Origin: Hydrogeniiclostridium mannosilyticum
GTDB lineage: Bacteria > Bacillota > Clostridia > Oscillospirales > Acutalibacteraceae
DNA: 64,000 nt
Direction: 5' to 3'
NCBI RefSeq assembly: GCF_003268275.1
Contig: NZ_QLYR01000005.1
Span: forward strand, 1-64,000
Part shown: piece by piece, positions 44,228 through 52,983 of the stretch
How positions within the stretch are numbered: position 1 is the stretch's first letter
Layout: each line of letters begins with the position of its first letter
Notes under the pieces: generated by a model
The model's input: the letters and a program-made list of their open reading frames with translations, nothing else
The model's database searches: none
What the model was told of the DNA's origin: nothing
Position numbers and translations under genes: made by a program

Positions 44228-45163
44228 ATGGTAAGGCAAAGGAAACCTGTTAGAAAAAAACGAAGATGGATTCCGGTCTGCGGTTTACTGCTCTGCTTAG
44301 CAGTGTTTTTTGGCTGGAACGAGCTGGGGGAAAAGCTCGATACCCGTGAGACGACTGTTTGGAGAAATGGTACGACAGAGAGCATCGACGGGAATACGTT
44401 TTATAGTAAATATATGATCTTGGTAAGACTGAGTGATGGACAGACACTGCTGCAAAAAAACAGCCGGGAGCGTTTGTATCCGGCCTCTCTGACGAAGATG
44501 ATGACAGCCATTGTCTGCCTGGAAAATGCAAGCGATTTAAACCGGCAGGTGCAGCTTTCTCCGGCGATGTTCGAACGCCTGCAGGCGGAAAATGCTTCGA
44601 TGGCCGGGTTTCAACCGGGTGAAAGTGTGCCGGTTATAGATTTGCTGTACGGTATGATGCTGCCCTCCGGGGCGGAGTGCTGCGAGGGGATGGCCGATTA
44701 TATTGCGGGGTCTGAGGCTGCGTTTGCCGCCCTGATGAACCAGAAGGCAAAGGATTTGGGAATGAAGGATACACATTTTGTAAATACCACGGGCCTTTAT
44801 GATGAAGAACATTATTCCACTGCGTATGATTTATCTCTCTTATTGTCTTATGCATTGAACAATGAGTCCTTCCGCGCCATTTTTACCGCAAAAAGCTACA
44901 CAACCACACCAACACAGCTGCACCCACAGGGAATGACGTTTTATAGCACGATGTTTAAGGAGATGGACACCGCTGCCTTTTCACAGGGAGAAATATTGGG
45001 CGGCAAAACAGGTTTTACCGATCAATCTGGCCTTTGCTTGGCTAGCTTGGCCGAGAAAGACGGGGAGGCCTATATTCTGGTTACAGCAGGTGCGCCGGGA
45101 AATCATGCAACAGAGCAATTCAATATCACGGATGCCTTTGCTGTTTATAACGGCTTTTGCTGA
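44228..45163 (+). CDS. D-alanyl-D-alanine carboxypeptidase, S11 family
   Basis: This 311-aa low-molecular-mass penicillin-binding protein trims peptidoglycan stem peptides. A signal anchor (WIPVCGLLLCLAVFFGW) follows a basic N-terminus. The catalytic motif S87-x-x-K90 (PASLTKMMTA) and the K260-T-G motif (GGKTGFT) are intact. The second motif is S147-G-A instead of the common S-x-N. ATG 44228 is ten bases from GAGGA; TTG 44222 is too close. The C-terminal membrane-binding domain of PBP5 is absent. Its 3' end overlaps the convergent radical SAM gene by 19 bases. Confidence 0.87.
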   Translation: MVRQRKPVRKKRRWIPVCGLLLCLAVFFGWNELGEKLDTRETTVWRNGTTESIDGNTFYSKYMILVRLSDGQTLLQKNSRERLYPASLTKMMTAIVCLENASDLNRQVQLSPAMFERLQAENASMAGFQPGESVPVIDLLYGMMLPSGAECCEGMADYIAGSEAAFAALMNQKAKDLGMKDTHFVNTTGLYDEEHYSTAYDLSLLLSYALNNESFRAIFTAKSYTTTPTQLHPQGMTFYSTMFKEMDTAAFSQGEILGGKTGFTDQSGLCLASLAEKDGEAYILVTAGAPGNHATEQFNITDAFAVYNGFC

Positions 45164-46860
45164 GTAGCGGGCGCCTGTTCCGGGAACAGCTGTTCAGTAA
45201 TGTTGTCCATTTCAACACTGGAATCGCCATATTGATAAAGCAGGGCGCATAATCCCTTTTCTCCGGTAATAGGGGAGAAGGGATATATTTCTATATGGCT
45301 GTTTTTCTTTGAAACAGACGAATGACCCTTTTCAGCCCTACGGTAAGCTTCTATTGCGGCACGATAATATACATAAAGAGATTGGTTGAGCAGAGGAGGG
45401 ATTCCCTTGGCATTCTCCCGGCTGAACAGGTCGTGGCGCATATACCATATTAGGTCGTGTTCCCCAGGCCAGAGAATTTGGGCGTATTCATACAAATAGC
45501 AGTGGAGGTCATATTTACCCCAGGTATTCCCCCAGCGGTCCAGACGGCTTAATTCCACAGCAAAACCCTCGAGAAAATGAAAGGGAGAAGCCGTTTTATT
45601 CAGCAAGTAGGACAGTGAGGCCCGAAAACGCCCACTGTTGTGCAGGCGTTCATTCAGAACCTCAATTTGTTTCAGGCGCAGTAAATCACTGTAAGATAAT
45701 ACATCTGTCTGTAAAACCTCGTAGGGCGCTTGCTCCTGGGCAACAATGCCGTAACGCCTCCCTTCCATTTCCATGGCGGATCCCTTCAGCACCTTGAGAA
45801 AACCCAGCTGAAGCATGTCTGCCTTCAGTGCGAAAACCTCATCGTAGGAACGGGCGAAGCGCTGATAATCCTCTAGCGGCAGCCCGGCAATAAGGTCCAC
45901 ATGAATGTGGGCGTTACCAGGGGCCAGCAGCTGCCCGACCTTTTGAAAAACAAGACGGTTGTTACAGCTACGGTGAATCGCCTCTAGGGTCTGCGCACAA
46001 GTTGATTGGATACCGACCTCAAATTGAAAGAGCTCCTTGCGGGCCGACTGGATCAAGGCGATTGTGGAATCTGCCAAAATGTCGGCGGCAATCTCAAAAT
46101 GAAAATTGGTAACACCATTGTCGTTCTGAATCAGGTAGGACAAAATTCCATCCGCATGTGCCGGATTACAGTTAAAAGTTCGGTCCACAAATTTTACCTG
46201 ACGGACCCCAGCCTGCAAAAAACGGCGTAAAAAACTGCAGGCCTGTGCCAAGGGAACAAAGCGGACCCCAGGCGTGAGGGCAGAGAGGCAATAGCTGCAA
46301 TGAAAAGGGCATCCGCGGGAAGTCTCAAAATAGAGGATTTTATTTTTAACGGCGCTTAAGTCCTCGTAGGCAAAGGGCAGCGCGGCCAGGTCCATTGGTT
46401 TTGCGGGGTTGGTCTGATATATGGCTCCGCTTGCCCGGTAGGCAATCCCCGGTACATCTGTAGGATTGCCGCCCTCATTTAAGCTGCTTAAAAGCTGCCG
46501 GAAGGTTTCCTCGCCTTCACCGATGAGGACGAGATCAACCGCTGGGTTCTCCCGCAGGAAGCTGCTGCTATTGTAGCTAACCTCGGGGCCTCCAAGCCAG
46601 ATATGCAGGGATGGCAGCAGCTTTTTTAGCTCCACGCAAAGCCGGCGTACAAGGCTGATGTTCCACAGATAGCAGGAAAATGCAACTACATCGGGTGCTT
46701 GCAGGTAAATCGAAGCGAGAATATCGTCAAACGGCTGGTTGATGGTGTATTCGGAAAGCGTTGCAGAAAAACCATATTGGCCGATGTAGGCGCGAATGGA
46801 ACGCAGTGCCAGATTGGTGTGAATATATTTTGCATTGATTGCAGTCAGTAAAATTTTCAT
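45145..46860 (-). CDS. B12-binding domain radical SAM protein with DUF4080
   Basis: This 571-aa protein has an N-terminal cobalamin-binding Rossmann domain (about 1-140, starting KILLTAINAKYIHTNLA, with VDLVLIGEGEETF) and a radical SAM core with C184-x3-C188-x2-C191 (RGCPFHCSYC). A C-terminal DUF4080 region follows (about 370-530). There is no His in a D-x-H-x-x-G box at the N-terminus, so cobalamin may bind base-on or not at all. The family is widespread in clostridia and its reaction is unknown. It is a single gene converging on the carboxypeptidase gene. Confidence 0.88.
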   Translation of the reverse strand: MKILLTAINAKYIHTNLALRSIRAYIGQYGFSATLSEYTINQPFDDILASIYLQAPDVVAFSCYLWNISLVRRLCVELKKLLPSLHIWLGGPEVSYNSSSFLRENPAVDLVLIGEGEETFRQLLSSLNEGGNPTDVPGIAYRASGAIYQTNPAKPMDLAALPFAYEDLSAVKNKILYFETSRGCPFHCSYCLSALTPGVRFVPLAQACSFLRRFLQAGVRQVKFVDRTFNCNPAHADGILSYLIQNDNGVTNFHFEIAADILADSTIALIQSARKELFQFEVGIQSTCAQTLEAIHRSCNNRLVFQKVGQLLAPGNAHIHVDLIAGLPLEDYQRFARSYDEVFALKADMLQLGFLKVLKGSAMEMEGRRYGIVAQEQAPYEVLQTDVLSYSDLLRLKQIEVLNERLHNSGRFRASLSYLLNKTASPFHFLEGFAVELSRLDRWGNTWGKYDLHCYLYEYAQILWPGEHDLIWYMRHDLFSRENAKGIPPLLNQSLYVYYRAAIEAYRRAEKGHSSVSKKNSHIEIYPFSPITGEKGLCALLYQYGDSSVEMDNITEQLFPEQAPATQQKPL

Positions 46861-47041
46861 GATGTTTTGGGTTCCTTTACAAATTCTTTTATCACTATAC
46901 CATGCCGGCCTAAAAACATCAAGCAGTGGGTATGCTAAAAAGTGTTAGGCTGTAAAAAAGGTTGATTTGGGCTTTTTAAGCACGTTTAGAGCCGTGGCAA
47001 GCGAAAAAATATGTTTACTACCAGAAATGTTTGCCTATCTC
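46861..47041. other. Spacer upstream of the corA promoter
   Basis: This stretch has no gene. It contains the divergent start region of the radical SAM gene (minus strand) and runs into the corA promoter. I see no further clear signal in it. Confidence 0.45.
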
Positions 47042-47069
47042 TTGAAATCGTCGTTTTATGTGTTATAAT
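47042..47069 (+). promoter_or_regulatory. Sigma-A promoter of the corA leader transcript
   Basis: TTGAAA (47042-47047), 16 bases and TATAAT (47064-47069). The predicted transcript starts near 47076, about 125 bases before the leader ORF and 187 before corA. Confidence 0.8.
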
Positions 47070-47077
47070 GAATAAAG

Positions 47078-47160
47078 AGTAAAAGCACGCTGTGTTGTTG
47101 CGCGCGTTTTTTACTTATGTATGCAACTGTAGCCCGGGGCGTATGGCGTTGCGCGGCTGC
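47078..47160 (+). promoter_or_regulatory. Structured 5' leader of corA
   Basis: Two hairpins can be drawn. The first pairs AGTAAAA (47078-47084) with TTTTACT (47109-47115), has G/C pairs inside and ends in a T-rich tract. The second pairs GTAGCC (47129-47134) plus GCGT (47139-47142) with GCGC (47151-47154) plus GGCTGC (47155-47160). I could not match the leader to the M-box riboswitch. It may take part in attenuation together with the leader ORF. Confidence 0.45.
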
Positions 47161-47201
47161 GGTCTGTGTTTCATAAGACGGATAAAAAAGGAGGTGGCAT
47201 T

Positions 47202-47288
47202 GTGAACCCTGACCCTTTATGCGGCGGTCGATGGATGAAAAATAGAATAGGAGATGAGCACAATGCTATCTTATTTAAAAACGGTTGA
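47202..47288 (+). CDS. Candidate MgtL-like leader peptide upstream of corA (28 aa, begins M-N-P-D-P)
   Basis: GTG 47202 sits seven bases after AAGGAGG, a stronger ribosome site than that of corA. The ORF encodes 28 residues beginning M-N-P-D-P-L-C-G-G-R-W and stops with TGA at 47286-47288, 26 bases inside corA in a different frame. In enteric bacteria the MgtL leader begins M-E-P-D-P, and this Pro/acidic start destabilises the ribosome when magnesium is low, switching on the magnesium transporter mgtA. The same N-P-D-P start before a CorA-type transporter suggests an analogous sensor. This is inference from sequence similarity and position; expression is unproven. Confidence 0.6.
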   Translation: MNPDPLCGGRWMKNRIGDEHNAILFKNG

Positions 47289-48186
47289 TGGCCGTATCAC
47301 GAAGCTTTCAGCCTGTGAACCCGGCTGCTGGATTAGTTGCGTCGCTCCTCAGGAGGATGAAATCAATGGTTTAATTCGGGACTTTGGCATCGAACCTGAT
47401 TTTTTTCGTGCGGCGATGGATGAAGAGGAATCTTCCCATATCGACATGGAAGACGGTAACACTTTAATTGTGATCGATATTCCGGTGATTGATAAAAACG
47501 GTAAAAATATCGTCTATTACACAACGCCTCTGGGCATTATCATTACCGAAAAAAATGTAATAACTGTCCTGAACGATGAAAATCCAATTATCGATGAGTT
47601 TGCAGAAGGCGTGGTTCGCGGGGTACAGACCAACTTGAAAACGCGTTTTATTCTGCACTTGATGTTCCGGATTGCAAATCGCTATTTGCAGTACCTGAAG
47701 CAAATCGATAAGGTGAGTAATTCTGTAGAGCGCAAGCTCCGCAAATCGATGAAGAACGCGGAACTAATTCAACTGCTGGATATTGAAAAATCCCTGGTTT
47801 ACTTCTCGTCCTCACTCAAAGGGAACGAGATTACAATTGAAAAGATTATGCGCGGCCGGGCAATCAAGCTCTATGATGAGGATCAGGATTTGCTGGAGGA
47901 TGTGCTGATTGAAGTGAAGCAGGCCATTGAGATGAGTAACATTTACCTGAACATTTTGTCGGGCACCATGGATGCGTTTGCGTCGGTTATCAGCAATAAC
48001 TTGAATATTGTCATGAAGGTGCTGGCGTCTATTACGTTGATTATTTCTATCCCGACCGTTATTTCAAGCTTTTACGGAATGAACGTAGATGGGCTGCCGA
48101 TGCCGCATTTTTGGTTCCCGCTTGCCCTTGCGGGAGTATGCATGTTTATCGCGTTCTTAATTTTGAGAAAAAAGGATATGTTTTGA
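47263..48186 (+). CDS. corA: CorA-family divalent cation (magnesium) transporter
   Basis: This 307-aa transporter has a large cytoplasmic N-terminal domain, a long stalk helix (about 140-240) and two C-terminal membrane helices. The pore signature Y-G-M-N is present (SSFYGMNVDGLP), followed by the second helix and a basic end (ILRKKDMF). It probably carries Mg2+; Co2+ or Ni2+ cannot be excluded. ATG 47263 has AGGAG nine bases upstream; ATG 47254 directly touches that site and is rejected. The start lies inside the leader ORF, so translation of the two is linked. A terminator follows. Confidence 0.93.
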   Translation: MLSYLKTVDGRITKLSACEPGCWISCVAPQEDEINGLIRDFGIEPDFFRAAMDEEESSHIDMEDGNTLIVIDIPVIDKNGKNIVYYTTPLGIIITEKNVITVLNDENPIIDEFAEGVVRGVQTNLKTRFILHLMFRIANRYLQYLKQIDKVSNSVERKLRKSMKNAELIQLLDIEKSLVYFSSSLKGNEITIEKIMRGRAIKLYDEDQDLLEDVLIEVKQAIEMSNIYLNILSGTMDAFASVISNNLNIVMKVLASITLIISIPTVISSFYGMNVDGLPMPHFWFPLALAGVCMFIAFLILRKKDMF

Positions 48187-48195
48187 TAACAGAGA

Positions 48196-48216
48196 GGGAA
48201 CTGCACGGCAGCTCCC
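48196..48216 (+). terminator. Intrinsic terminator after corA
   Basis: GGGAACTGC (48196-48204) pairs with GCAGCTCCC (48208-48216) with one mismatch around a three-base loop and is followed by TGTTTTG, nine bases after the corA stop. Confidence 0.7.
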
Positions 48217-48299
48217 TGTTTTGTATTTTGCTTGGGCGCATATTTTTTATTTCAGCGCATAGAATAAAGCGCCGGTAAAGGATGATGGAGGAAGTCAAA

Positions 48300-48827
48300 A
48301 TGGAGAGAATTTCAGTTTGTACGGAAGAAATTAAACAGACTGCGCAGCAGCTGCGCGCCGGGGACACCGTTTATCTTTCGGGGACCATTTACACGGCCCG
48401 TGATGCCGCGCACAAGCGATTGAACGAAATGCTGGACCGGGGCGAACAGCTGCCGTTTCCCCTGGTGAACGCAGTCGTTTATTATGCAGGCCCTACTCCG
48501 GCGCCTGCAGGCCTGCCGGTCGGTTCGTGCGGCCCGACAACGTCATCGCGCATGGATGTTTTTACGCCGCGCTTTCTGGACCTAGGCCTTAAGGCGATGA
48601 TTGGAAAGGGAGACCGATCTGCGGCGGTAAAAGACGCGATTTGCCGCAATAACGCCGTTTATTTCTGTGCGGTGGGCGGGGCGGGCGCTTTGGCGGCGCA
48701 AAGCATCCGCTCTCTTCGTGTCGTTGCCTTTGAGGATCTTGGCTGTGAGTCCGTTAAGGAGCTCCGCGTTGAAAAATTCCCGCTGATTGTCGGCATCGAT
48801 TGTCAGGGAGGGACGCTCTTCCGGTAG
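48300..48827 (+). CDS. Fe-S fumarate hydratase/tartrate dehydratase beta subunit
   Basis: This 175-aa protein is the beta (C-terminal domain) subunit of class I, oxygen-sensitive fumarases. LRAGDTVYLSGTIYTARDAAHKR, YYAGPTPAPAGLPVGSCGPTTSSRMD and GKGD are the conserved substrate-binding blocks. The alpha subunit, which holds the 4Fe-4S cluster, usually lies directly upstream but is not found in this window; corA is the upstream neighbour. ATG 48300 follows GGAGGAAG; the six codons before it are not used. Confidence 0.88.
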   Translation: MERISVCTEEIKQTAQQLRAGDTVYLSGTIYTARDAAHKRLNEMLDRGEQLPFPLVNAVVYYAGPTPAPAGLPVGSCGPTTSSRMDVFTPRFLDLGLKAMIGKGDRSAAVKDAICRNNAVYFCAVGGAGALAAQSIRSLRVVAFEDLGCESVKELRVEKFPLIVGIDCQGGTLFR

Positions 48828-48908
48828 AGTTAGTATCTATTTATTTAAGGGATGCCCTTGGGATTGCTTACAACTTGAGTACATACGAAAAGGTGAGCTT
48901 GGTTTTTT

Positions 48909-50078
48909 ATGAGTAATTTATTGGTAAGGCTCTTTATTAAGGATTATCAAAATACGCAGGATGCCAGAGTCCGGGAGCGCTATGGGAAGCTCTCCGGTAT
49001 AGTGGGGATTATCACCAATCTGCTGCTGTTTGTCATAAAGGTTTCGGTCGGGCTGTTTTTTGGCAGTATTGCGGTTGTGGCGGATGCCATTAATAACCTT
49101 TCAGATTCTGCTTCCTCTGTGGTGACGCTGGTGGGCTTCAAGGTGTCGGGGAAACCGGCCGACCGGAAACATCCCTATGGCCATGCACGGATGGAGTACT
49201 TATCCGGGCTTGCGGTTTCCTTTGTAATACTGTTGGTCGGGTTTCAGCTGCTGCAATCCTCTTTTGATAAAATATTTCATCCTGAGGCAGCTGTGTTCAG
49301 TTGGGTTACCTTGGGAGCGCTGGCTGTATCCATCCTGATCAAAGTCTGGCAGGGGCTGTTTTACCGAAAAATGGGAAAGGCGATAGATTCTCCGACCCTG
49401 TCGGCGGCCTCAGCTGACAGCCTCAGCGATGTGTTTTCAACAGGTGCAGTATTGATCGGTTTGCTGCTGTCGCAGCTGATTCACTTCAATCTGGATGGAT
49501 ACCTGGGCGTTTTGGTTGCAGTTTTAATTATTGTTACAGGGGTTAAGGTCATTATATCCACCAGCGACCCGCTGTTAGGGACCGTCCCCTCAAAGGAGCT
49601 GGTGGATAAAATTTATAAAAAAATTCATTCGTATAAAGGAATTGTGGGTATTCACGACCTGAATATTCATAGCTATGGAGCAGGGCGCTGCTTTGCCTCC
49701 GTTCATTGCGAAGTGCCTGCGGATGTGGACATCCTGGTCAGCCATGATATAATTGATAACATTGAACGTGATTTTTTGAAGCAGGATGGTATTCATATGG
49801 TTATTCATATGGATCCGATTGTGATGGACGATGAAAAAACAAATCACCTGAGAGATCAGGTGGAGGGAATAATCACCTCGATTTCTGAGGAAATTACCAT
49901 GCACGATTTTCGAGTTGTCTGGGGAAAATCGCACTCAAATTTAATTTTTGACATCTGTGTCCCCTTTGAATTTCGATATACTGACAAGGAGATTTGCGAC
50001 CTGCTGGAGGAAAAACTACAGGAGCTGAACCCCACTTATTTTGGGGTAATTACCGTTGACCATCTGTATGGCTCGTAA
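48909..50078 (+). CDS. Cation diffusion facilitator family transporter
   Basis: This 389-aa metal/proton antiporter has six membrane segments and the CDF metal-site motifs: DAINNLSDSASS in helix 2, HPYGHAR after it, and SADSLSDVFST in helix 5. The cytoplasmic C-terminal domain (about 210-389) is longer than usual, with a second alpha/beta part after HMDPIVMDDEK. The ion could be Zn, Mn, Fe or Co. ATG 48909 lies about ten bases after GGTGAG. A strong terminator follows. Confidence 0.92.
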   Translation: MSNLLVRLFIKDYQNTQDARVRERYGKLSGIVGIITNLLLFVIKVSVGLFFGSIAVVADAINNLSDSASSVVTLVGFKVSGKPADRKHPYGHARMEYLSGLAVSFVILLVGFQLLQSSFDKIFHPEAAVFSWVTLGALAVSILIKVWQGLFYRKMGKAIDSPTLSAASADSLSDVFSTGAVLIGLLLSQLIHFNLDGYLGVLVAVLIIVTGVKVIISTSDPLLGTVPSKELVDKIYKKIHSYKGIVGIHDLNIHSYGAGRCFASVHCEVPADVDILVSHDIIDNIERDFLKQDGIHMVIHMDPIVMDDEKTNHLRDQVEGIITSISEEITMHDFRVVWGKSHSNLIFDICVPFEFRYTDKEICDLLEEKLQELNPTYFGVITVDHLYGS

Positions 50079-50095
50079 TACAAGCGAATAGGTAC

Positions 50096-50138
50096 AACAA
50101 AAATCCGGTAGCCTTTTAGGGGCTACCGGATTTTTGTT
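50096..50138. terminator. Strong intrinsic terminator after the CDF gene
   Basis: An 18-bp perfect stem (50096-50113 with 50121-50138; core CCGGTAGCC/GGCTACCGG) with A- and T-rich ends insulates the upstream gene from htpG. Confidence 0.92.
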
Positions 50139-50179
50139 GCTAAAGCAGAGTTAAAAATAAAATATTCATAATTTATTCA

Positions 50180-50208
50180 TTGAAATATCGGCGTTTTTGT
50201 ATTACAAT
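50180..50208 (+). promoter_or_regulatory. Sigma-A promoter of htpG
   Basis: TTGAAA (50180-50185), 17 bases and TACAAT (50203-50208), directly followed by the CIRCE element. Confidence 0.88.
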
Positions 50209-50212
50209 AATT

Positions 50213-50239
50213 TTAGCACTTGAAATAATAGAGTGCTAA
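50213..50239 (+). promoter_or_regulatory. CIRCE operator (HrcA binding site) of htpG
   Basis: TTAGCACTT-N9-GAGTGCTAA at 50213-50239 matches the CIRCE consensus with one deviation in the left arm. It covers the expected transcription start, so HrcA should repress htpG until heat shock. Confidence 0.93.
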
Positions 50240-50267
50240 AACATTGAAATAAGGGCAGGTTGAAATC

Positions 50268-52157
50268 ATGAAGCAGTTTAAAGCGGAATCGAAACGTCTT
50301 TTGGATTTGATGATTAATTCAATTTATACACACAGAGAGATTTTCTTAAGGGAATTAATCTCTAATGCCAGCGATGCGATTGACAAGCTGTATTACCAAA
50401 CGCTTTCAGTGGGGGATACGGGCCTATCCCGCGATGATTTTGCAATTGAAATTATTCCGGACAAGGAGGCTCGAACCTTAACCATCGTCGATAATGGCTG
50501 TGGTATGACGAAGGAGGAGCTGGAAAATAACCTTGGTACCATTGCTAAAAGCGGGTCTTTGAATTTCAAACAGGAGAATGAACAAAAAGAGGATATTGAA
50601 ATTATTGGCCAATTCGGCGTCGGCTTCTATTCGGCCTTTATGGTGAGCGATAAGGTTGTTGTAGAAAGCAGATCGTACGGCGGTGACGAAGCCTATCGCT
50701 GGATGAGCAAGGGCGTAGAGGGCTATACCATTGAGAGCTGTGAAAAAGAAGGGCATGGAACAACCATTACACTCTTTATTAAGCCTAATGCCGATGACAA
50801 TAACTATGATGAGTTTCTGGATGCCTATACAATTAAGCGTCTTGTAAAAAAGTATTCCGATTACATTCGCTATCCGATTAAGATGGATGTAGAGAAAAGC
50901 CGGATGAAGGAAGGCAGCGGCGAGGATGGAAAAGAACCGGAATATGAAACCTATACAGAAACCGAAACGCTGAATTCGATGGTTCCAATCTGGCGAAAGA
51001 ACCGCAAGGAAGTAACGGATGAGGAATATAATCAGTTTTATAAGGATAAGTTCTTTGATTTTCAAGACCCGTTAAAGGTAATTTACAGCAGCACAGAGGG
51101 GACCGCGACTTATAATGCGCTGTTGTTTATTCCGGCCAAGGCTCCCTATGATTTTTATACCAAGGAGTACGAGAAGGGCCTTCAGCTTTACAGCAACGGC
51201 GTAATGATTATGGAAAAATGCAAGGATCTGCTGCCGGATTACTTCAGCTTTGTCAAGGGGCTGGTGGACAGCCAGGATCTTTCCCTGAATATTTCCAGAG
51301 AGATGCTGCAACATGACCGCCAGCTTAAAATTATTGCCGGCCGTCTGGAGAAAAAGATTAAGTCAGAACTGGAAAGCATGCTGCTGGGCGAGCGCGATAA
51401 ATATGAGGAATTTTATAAAAACTTCGGGTTGCAGCTGAAATATGGTATTTATGCTGATTATGGCATGCACAAGGATGTGCTTCAGGATCTGTTGTTGTTC
51501 TACTCTTCTTCCGAGAAGAAAATGGTCACCCTCAAAGAGTATGTCGAAAGAATGAAAGAGGGCCAGAAGTACATCTATTATGCCTGCGGAGAAACGGTTG
51601 ATCGCATCGATCTCTTGCCGCAAAGCGAGGCGCTCAAGGACAAGGGCTTTGAAATCCTGTATATGACGGACAATGTCGATGAGTTTGCGCTGCGGATGAT
51701 GGTAAAATACGACGATAAAGAATTTAAGTCTGTTTCAGCGGACGATCTCGGTCTTGAAAGCGATGAAGAGAAAGAGGAAACTAAAAAGCTTGCCGAGGAA
51801 AATAAAGAGCTGCTGGACCAGATGAAGGAAGCTCTTGGCGACAAGGTGAAGGGCGTTGTACTTTCACGGAAACTGAAAAGCCACCCGGTGTGCCTGTCCA
51901 CCGAGGGCGCCATTTCGATGGAGATGGAAAAAGTGCTCAACGCTATGCCGGCAAGTGAAAAGGTCAAGGCTGAACGGGTCTTGGAGATCAATGCAAACCA
52001 TCCTATTTTTAAGAAGCTGCAAGAGCTTGCAAAGGATAATCAGGAGCGCATAAAGCAGTATACTTCTTTGCTCTATACACAAGCGTTGTTGATCGAGGGC
52101 GTTGCGATTGAAAATCCGGTTGAATTTTCCAACGAAATCTGCGAGCTAATGCTTTAA
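50268..52157 (+). CDS. htpG: Chaperone HtpG (bacterial Hsp90)
   Basis: HtpG (629 aa, full length) is an ATP-dependent chaperone dimer. The GHKL ATPase domain begins [18 protein letters not shown], followed by [13 protein letters not shown] and [13 protein letters not shown]. The middle domain contains [11 protein letters not shown], and a charged linker and C-terminal dimerisation domain follow. ATG 50268 lies after AAGGGCAGG. Promoter plus CIRCE place it in the HrcA regulon, unlike Bacillus subtilis htpG, which is not under HrcA. A terminator follows. Confidence 0.97.
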   Translation: MKQFKAESKRLLDLMINSIYTHREIFLRELISNASDAIDKLYYQTLSVGDTGLSRDDFAIEIIPDKEARTLTIVDNGCGMTKEELENNLGTIAKSGSLNFKQENEQKEDIEIIGQFGVGFYSAFMVSDKVVVESRSYGGDEAYRWMSKGVEGYTIESCEKEGHGTTITLFIKPNADDNNYDEFLDAYTIKRLVKKYSDYIRYPIKMDVEKSRMKEGSGEDGKEPEYETYTETETLNSMVPIWRKNRKEVTDEEYNQFYKDKFFDFQDPLKVIYSSTEGTATYNALLFIPAKAPYDFYTKEYEKGLQLYSNGVMIMEKCKDLLPDYFSFVKGLVDSQDLSLNISREMLQHDRQLKIIAGRLEKKIKSELESMLLGERDKYEEFYKNFGLQLKYGIYADYGMHKDVLQDLLLFYSSSEKKMVTLKEYVERMKEGQKYIYYACGETVDRIDLLPQSEALKDKGFEILYMTDNVDEFALRMMVKYDDKEFKSVSADDLGLESDEEKEETKKLAEENKELLDQMKEALGDKVKGVVLSRKLKSHPVCLSTEGAISMEMEKVLNAMPASEKVKAERVLEINANHPIFKKLQELAKDNQERIKQYTSLLYTQALLIEGVAIENPVEFSNEICELML

Positions 52158-52179
52158 TATAATCGTCCAATTTTATATC

Positions 52180-52223
52180 AGTAGGGGAAGAAACGGCTGC
52201 GGCGGCTGATTTCTTCCCCTACT
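52180..52223 (+). terminator. Intrinsic terminator after htpG
   Basis: AGTAGGGGAAGAAA (52180-52193) pairs perfectly with TTTCTTCCCCTACT (52210-52223), followed by CTTTTTATAT. Confidence 0.9.
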
Positions 52224-52237
52224 CTTTTTATATAGGT

Positions 52238-52266
52238 TTGTTTTTTTTGCTTGTCTGTAGTAAAAT
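52238..52266 (+). promoter_or_regulatory. Probable promoter of the two-component system
   Basis: TTGTTT (52238-52243), 17 bases and TAAAAT (52261-52266) lie 37 bases before the response regulator start. Confidence 0.6.
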
Positions 52267-52302
52267 AAAACCAGTATTAAAAAAGCCAGCAGAGGTGAGC
52301 AG

Positions 52303-52983
52303 ATGTATCGGATCTTGGTAGTGGACGACGAGGAAAAAATCAGGGACCTTATTAAAAAGTACGCTGTTTTTGAGGGCCATGCCGTCTTTGAAGCGGAAGA
52401 TGGCATGCAGGCGGTTGAAATGTGCAGGGAACATCCGGCGGATTACGACATTATCATTATGGATGTTATGATGCCGGAGCTGGACGGCTTTTCAGCGGTG
52501 CGGGAGATTCGCAAATACTGCCAGGCGCCGGTGCTGATGCTGTCGGCCCGCGGCGAGGAATACGACAAAATCCACGGCTTTGAGCTTGGGGTGGATGATT
52601 ATGTTGTCAAACCCTTTTCTCCCAAGGAATTGATGCTGCGGATTCATGCCATTATTAAACGGGCGAATCCGGCCCCGGATGAAAGTGCAAAAGAAGTGGT
52701 TCGCTTTGAAGGGCTGACGATAGACTTTGCCGCGCGAATTGTTACCGTAGACGGGGTAAAGGCCGAATTGTCGCCGAAGGAATACGATTTACTCTTTTAT
52801 ATGGTGAACAACCGCAACATTGCCCTAACGCGTGAAAAATTGATAACGAATGTATGGGGATATGATTTCTACGGTGACGATCGTACCTTGGATACACATA
52901 TTAAATTACTACGGAAAAGCCTGGGGCCGTACAGCCGGTTTATTGTGACGCTTAGAGGCGTGGGGTATCGCTTTGAACCATAA
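52303..52983 (+). CDS. OmpR-family response regulator
   Basis: This 226-aa regulator has a receiver domain (phosphoacceptor Asp54 in IIIMDVMMPELDG, acidic pair Asp8/Asp9, VVKPFSPKEL with the conserved Lys) and a C-terminal winged helix (SPKEYDLLFYMVNNRN, TLDTHIKLLRKSL, LRGVGYRFEP). ATG 52303 follows GAGGTGAGC. It overlaps the kinase gene by 11 bases. The signal is unknown. Confidence 0.93.
   Translation: MYRILVVDDEEKIRDLIKKYAVFEGHAVFEAEDGMQAVEMCREHPADYDIIIMDVMMPELDGFSAVREIRKYCQAPVLMLSARGEEYDKIHGFELGVDDYVVKPFSPKELMLRIHAIIKRANPAPDESAKEVVRFEGLTIDFAARIVTVDGVKAELSPKEYDLLFYMVNNRNIALTREKLITNVWGYDFYGDDRTLDTHIKLLRKSLGPYSRFIVTLRGVGYRFEP

Noticed and set aside
47076-47201. M-box (ykoK-type) magnesium riboswitch before corA
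   Set aside because: I could not find the conserved M-box core; two simple hairpins and a leader ORF are what is visible.
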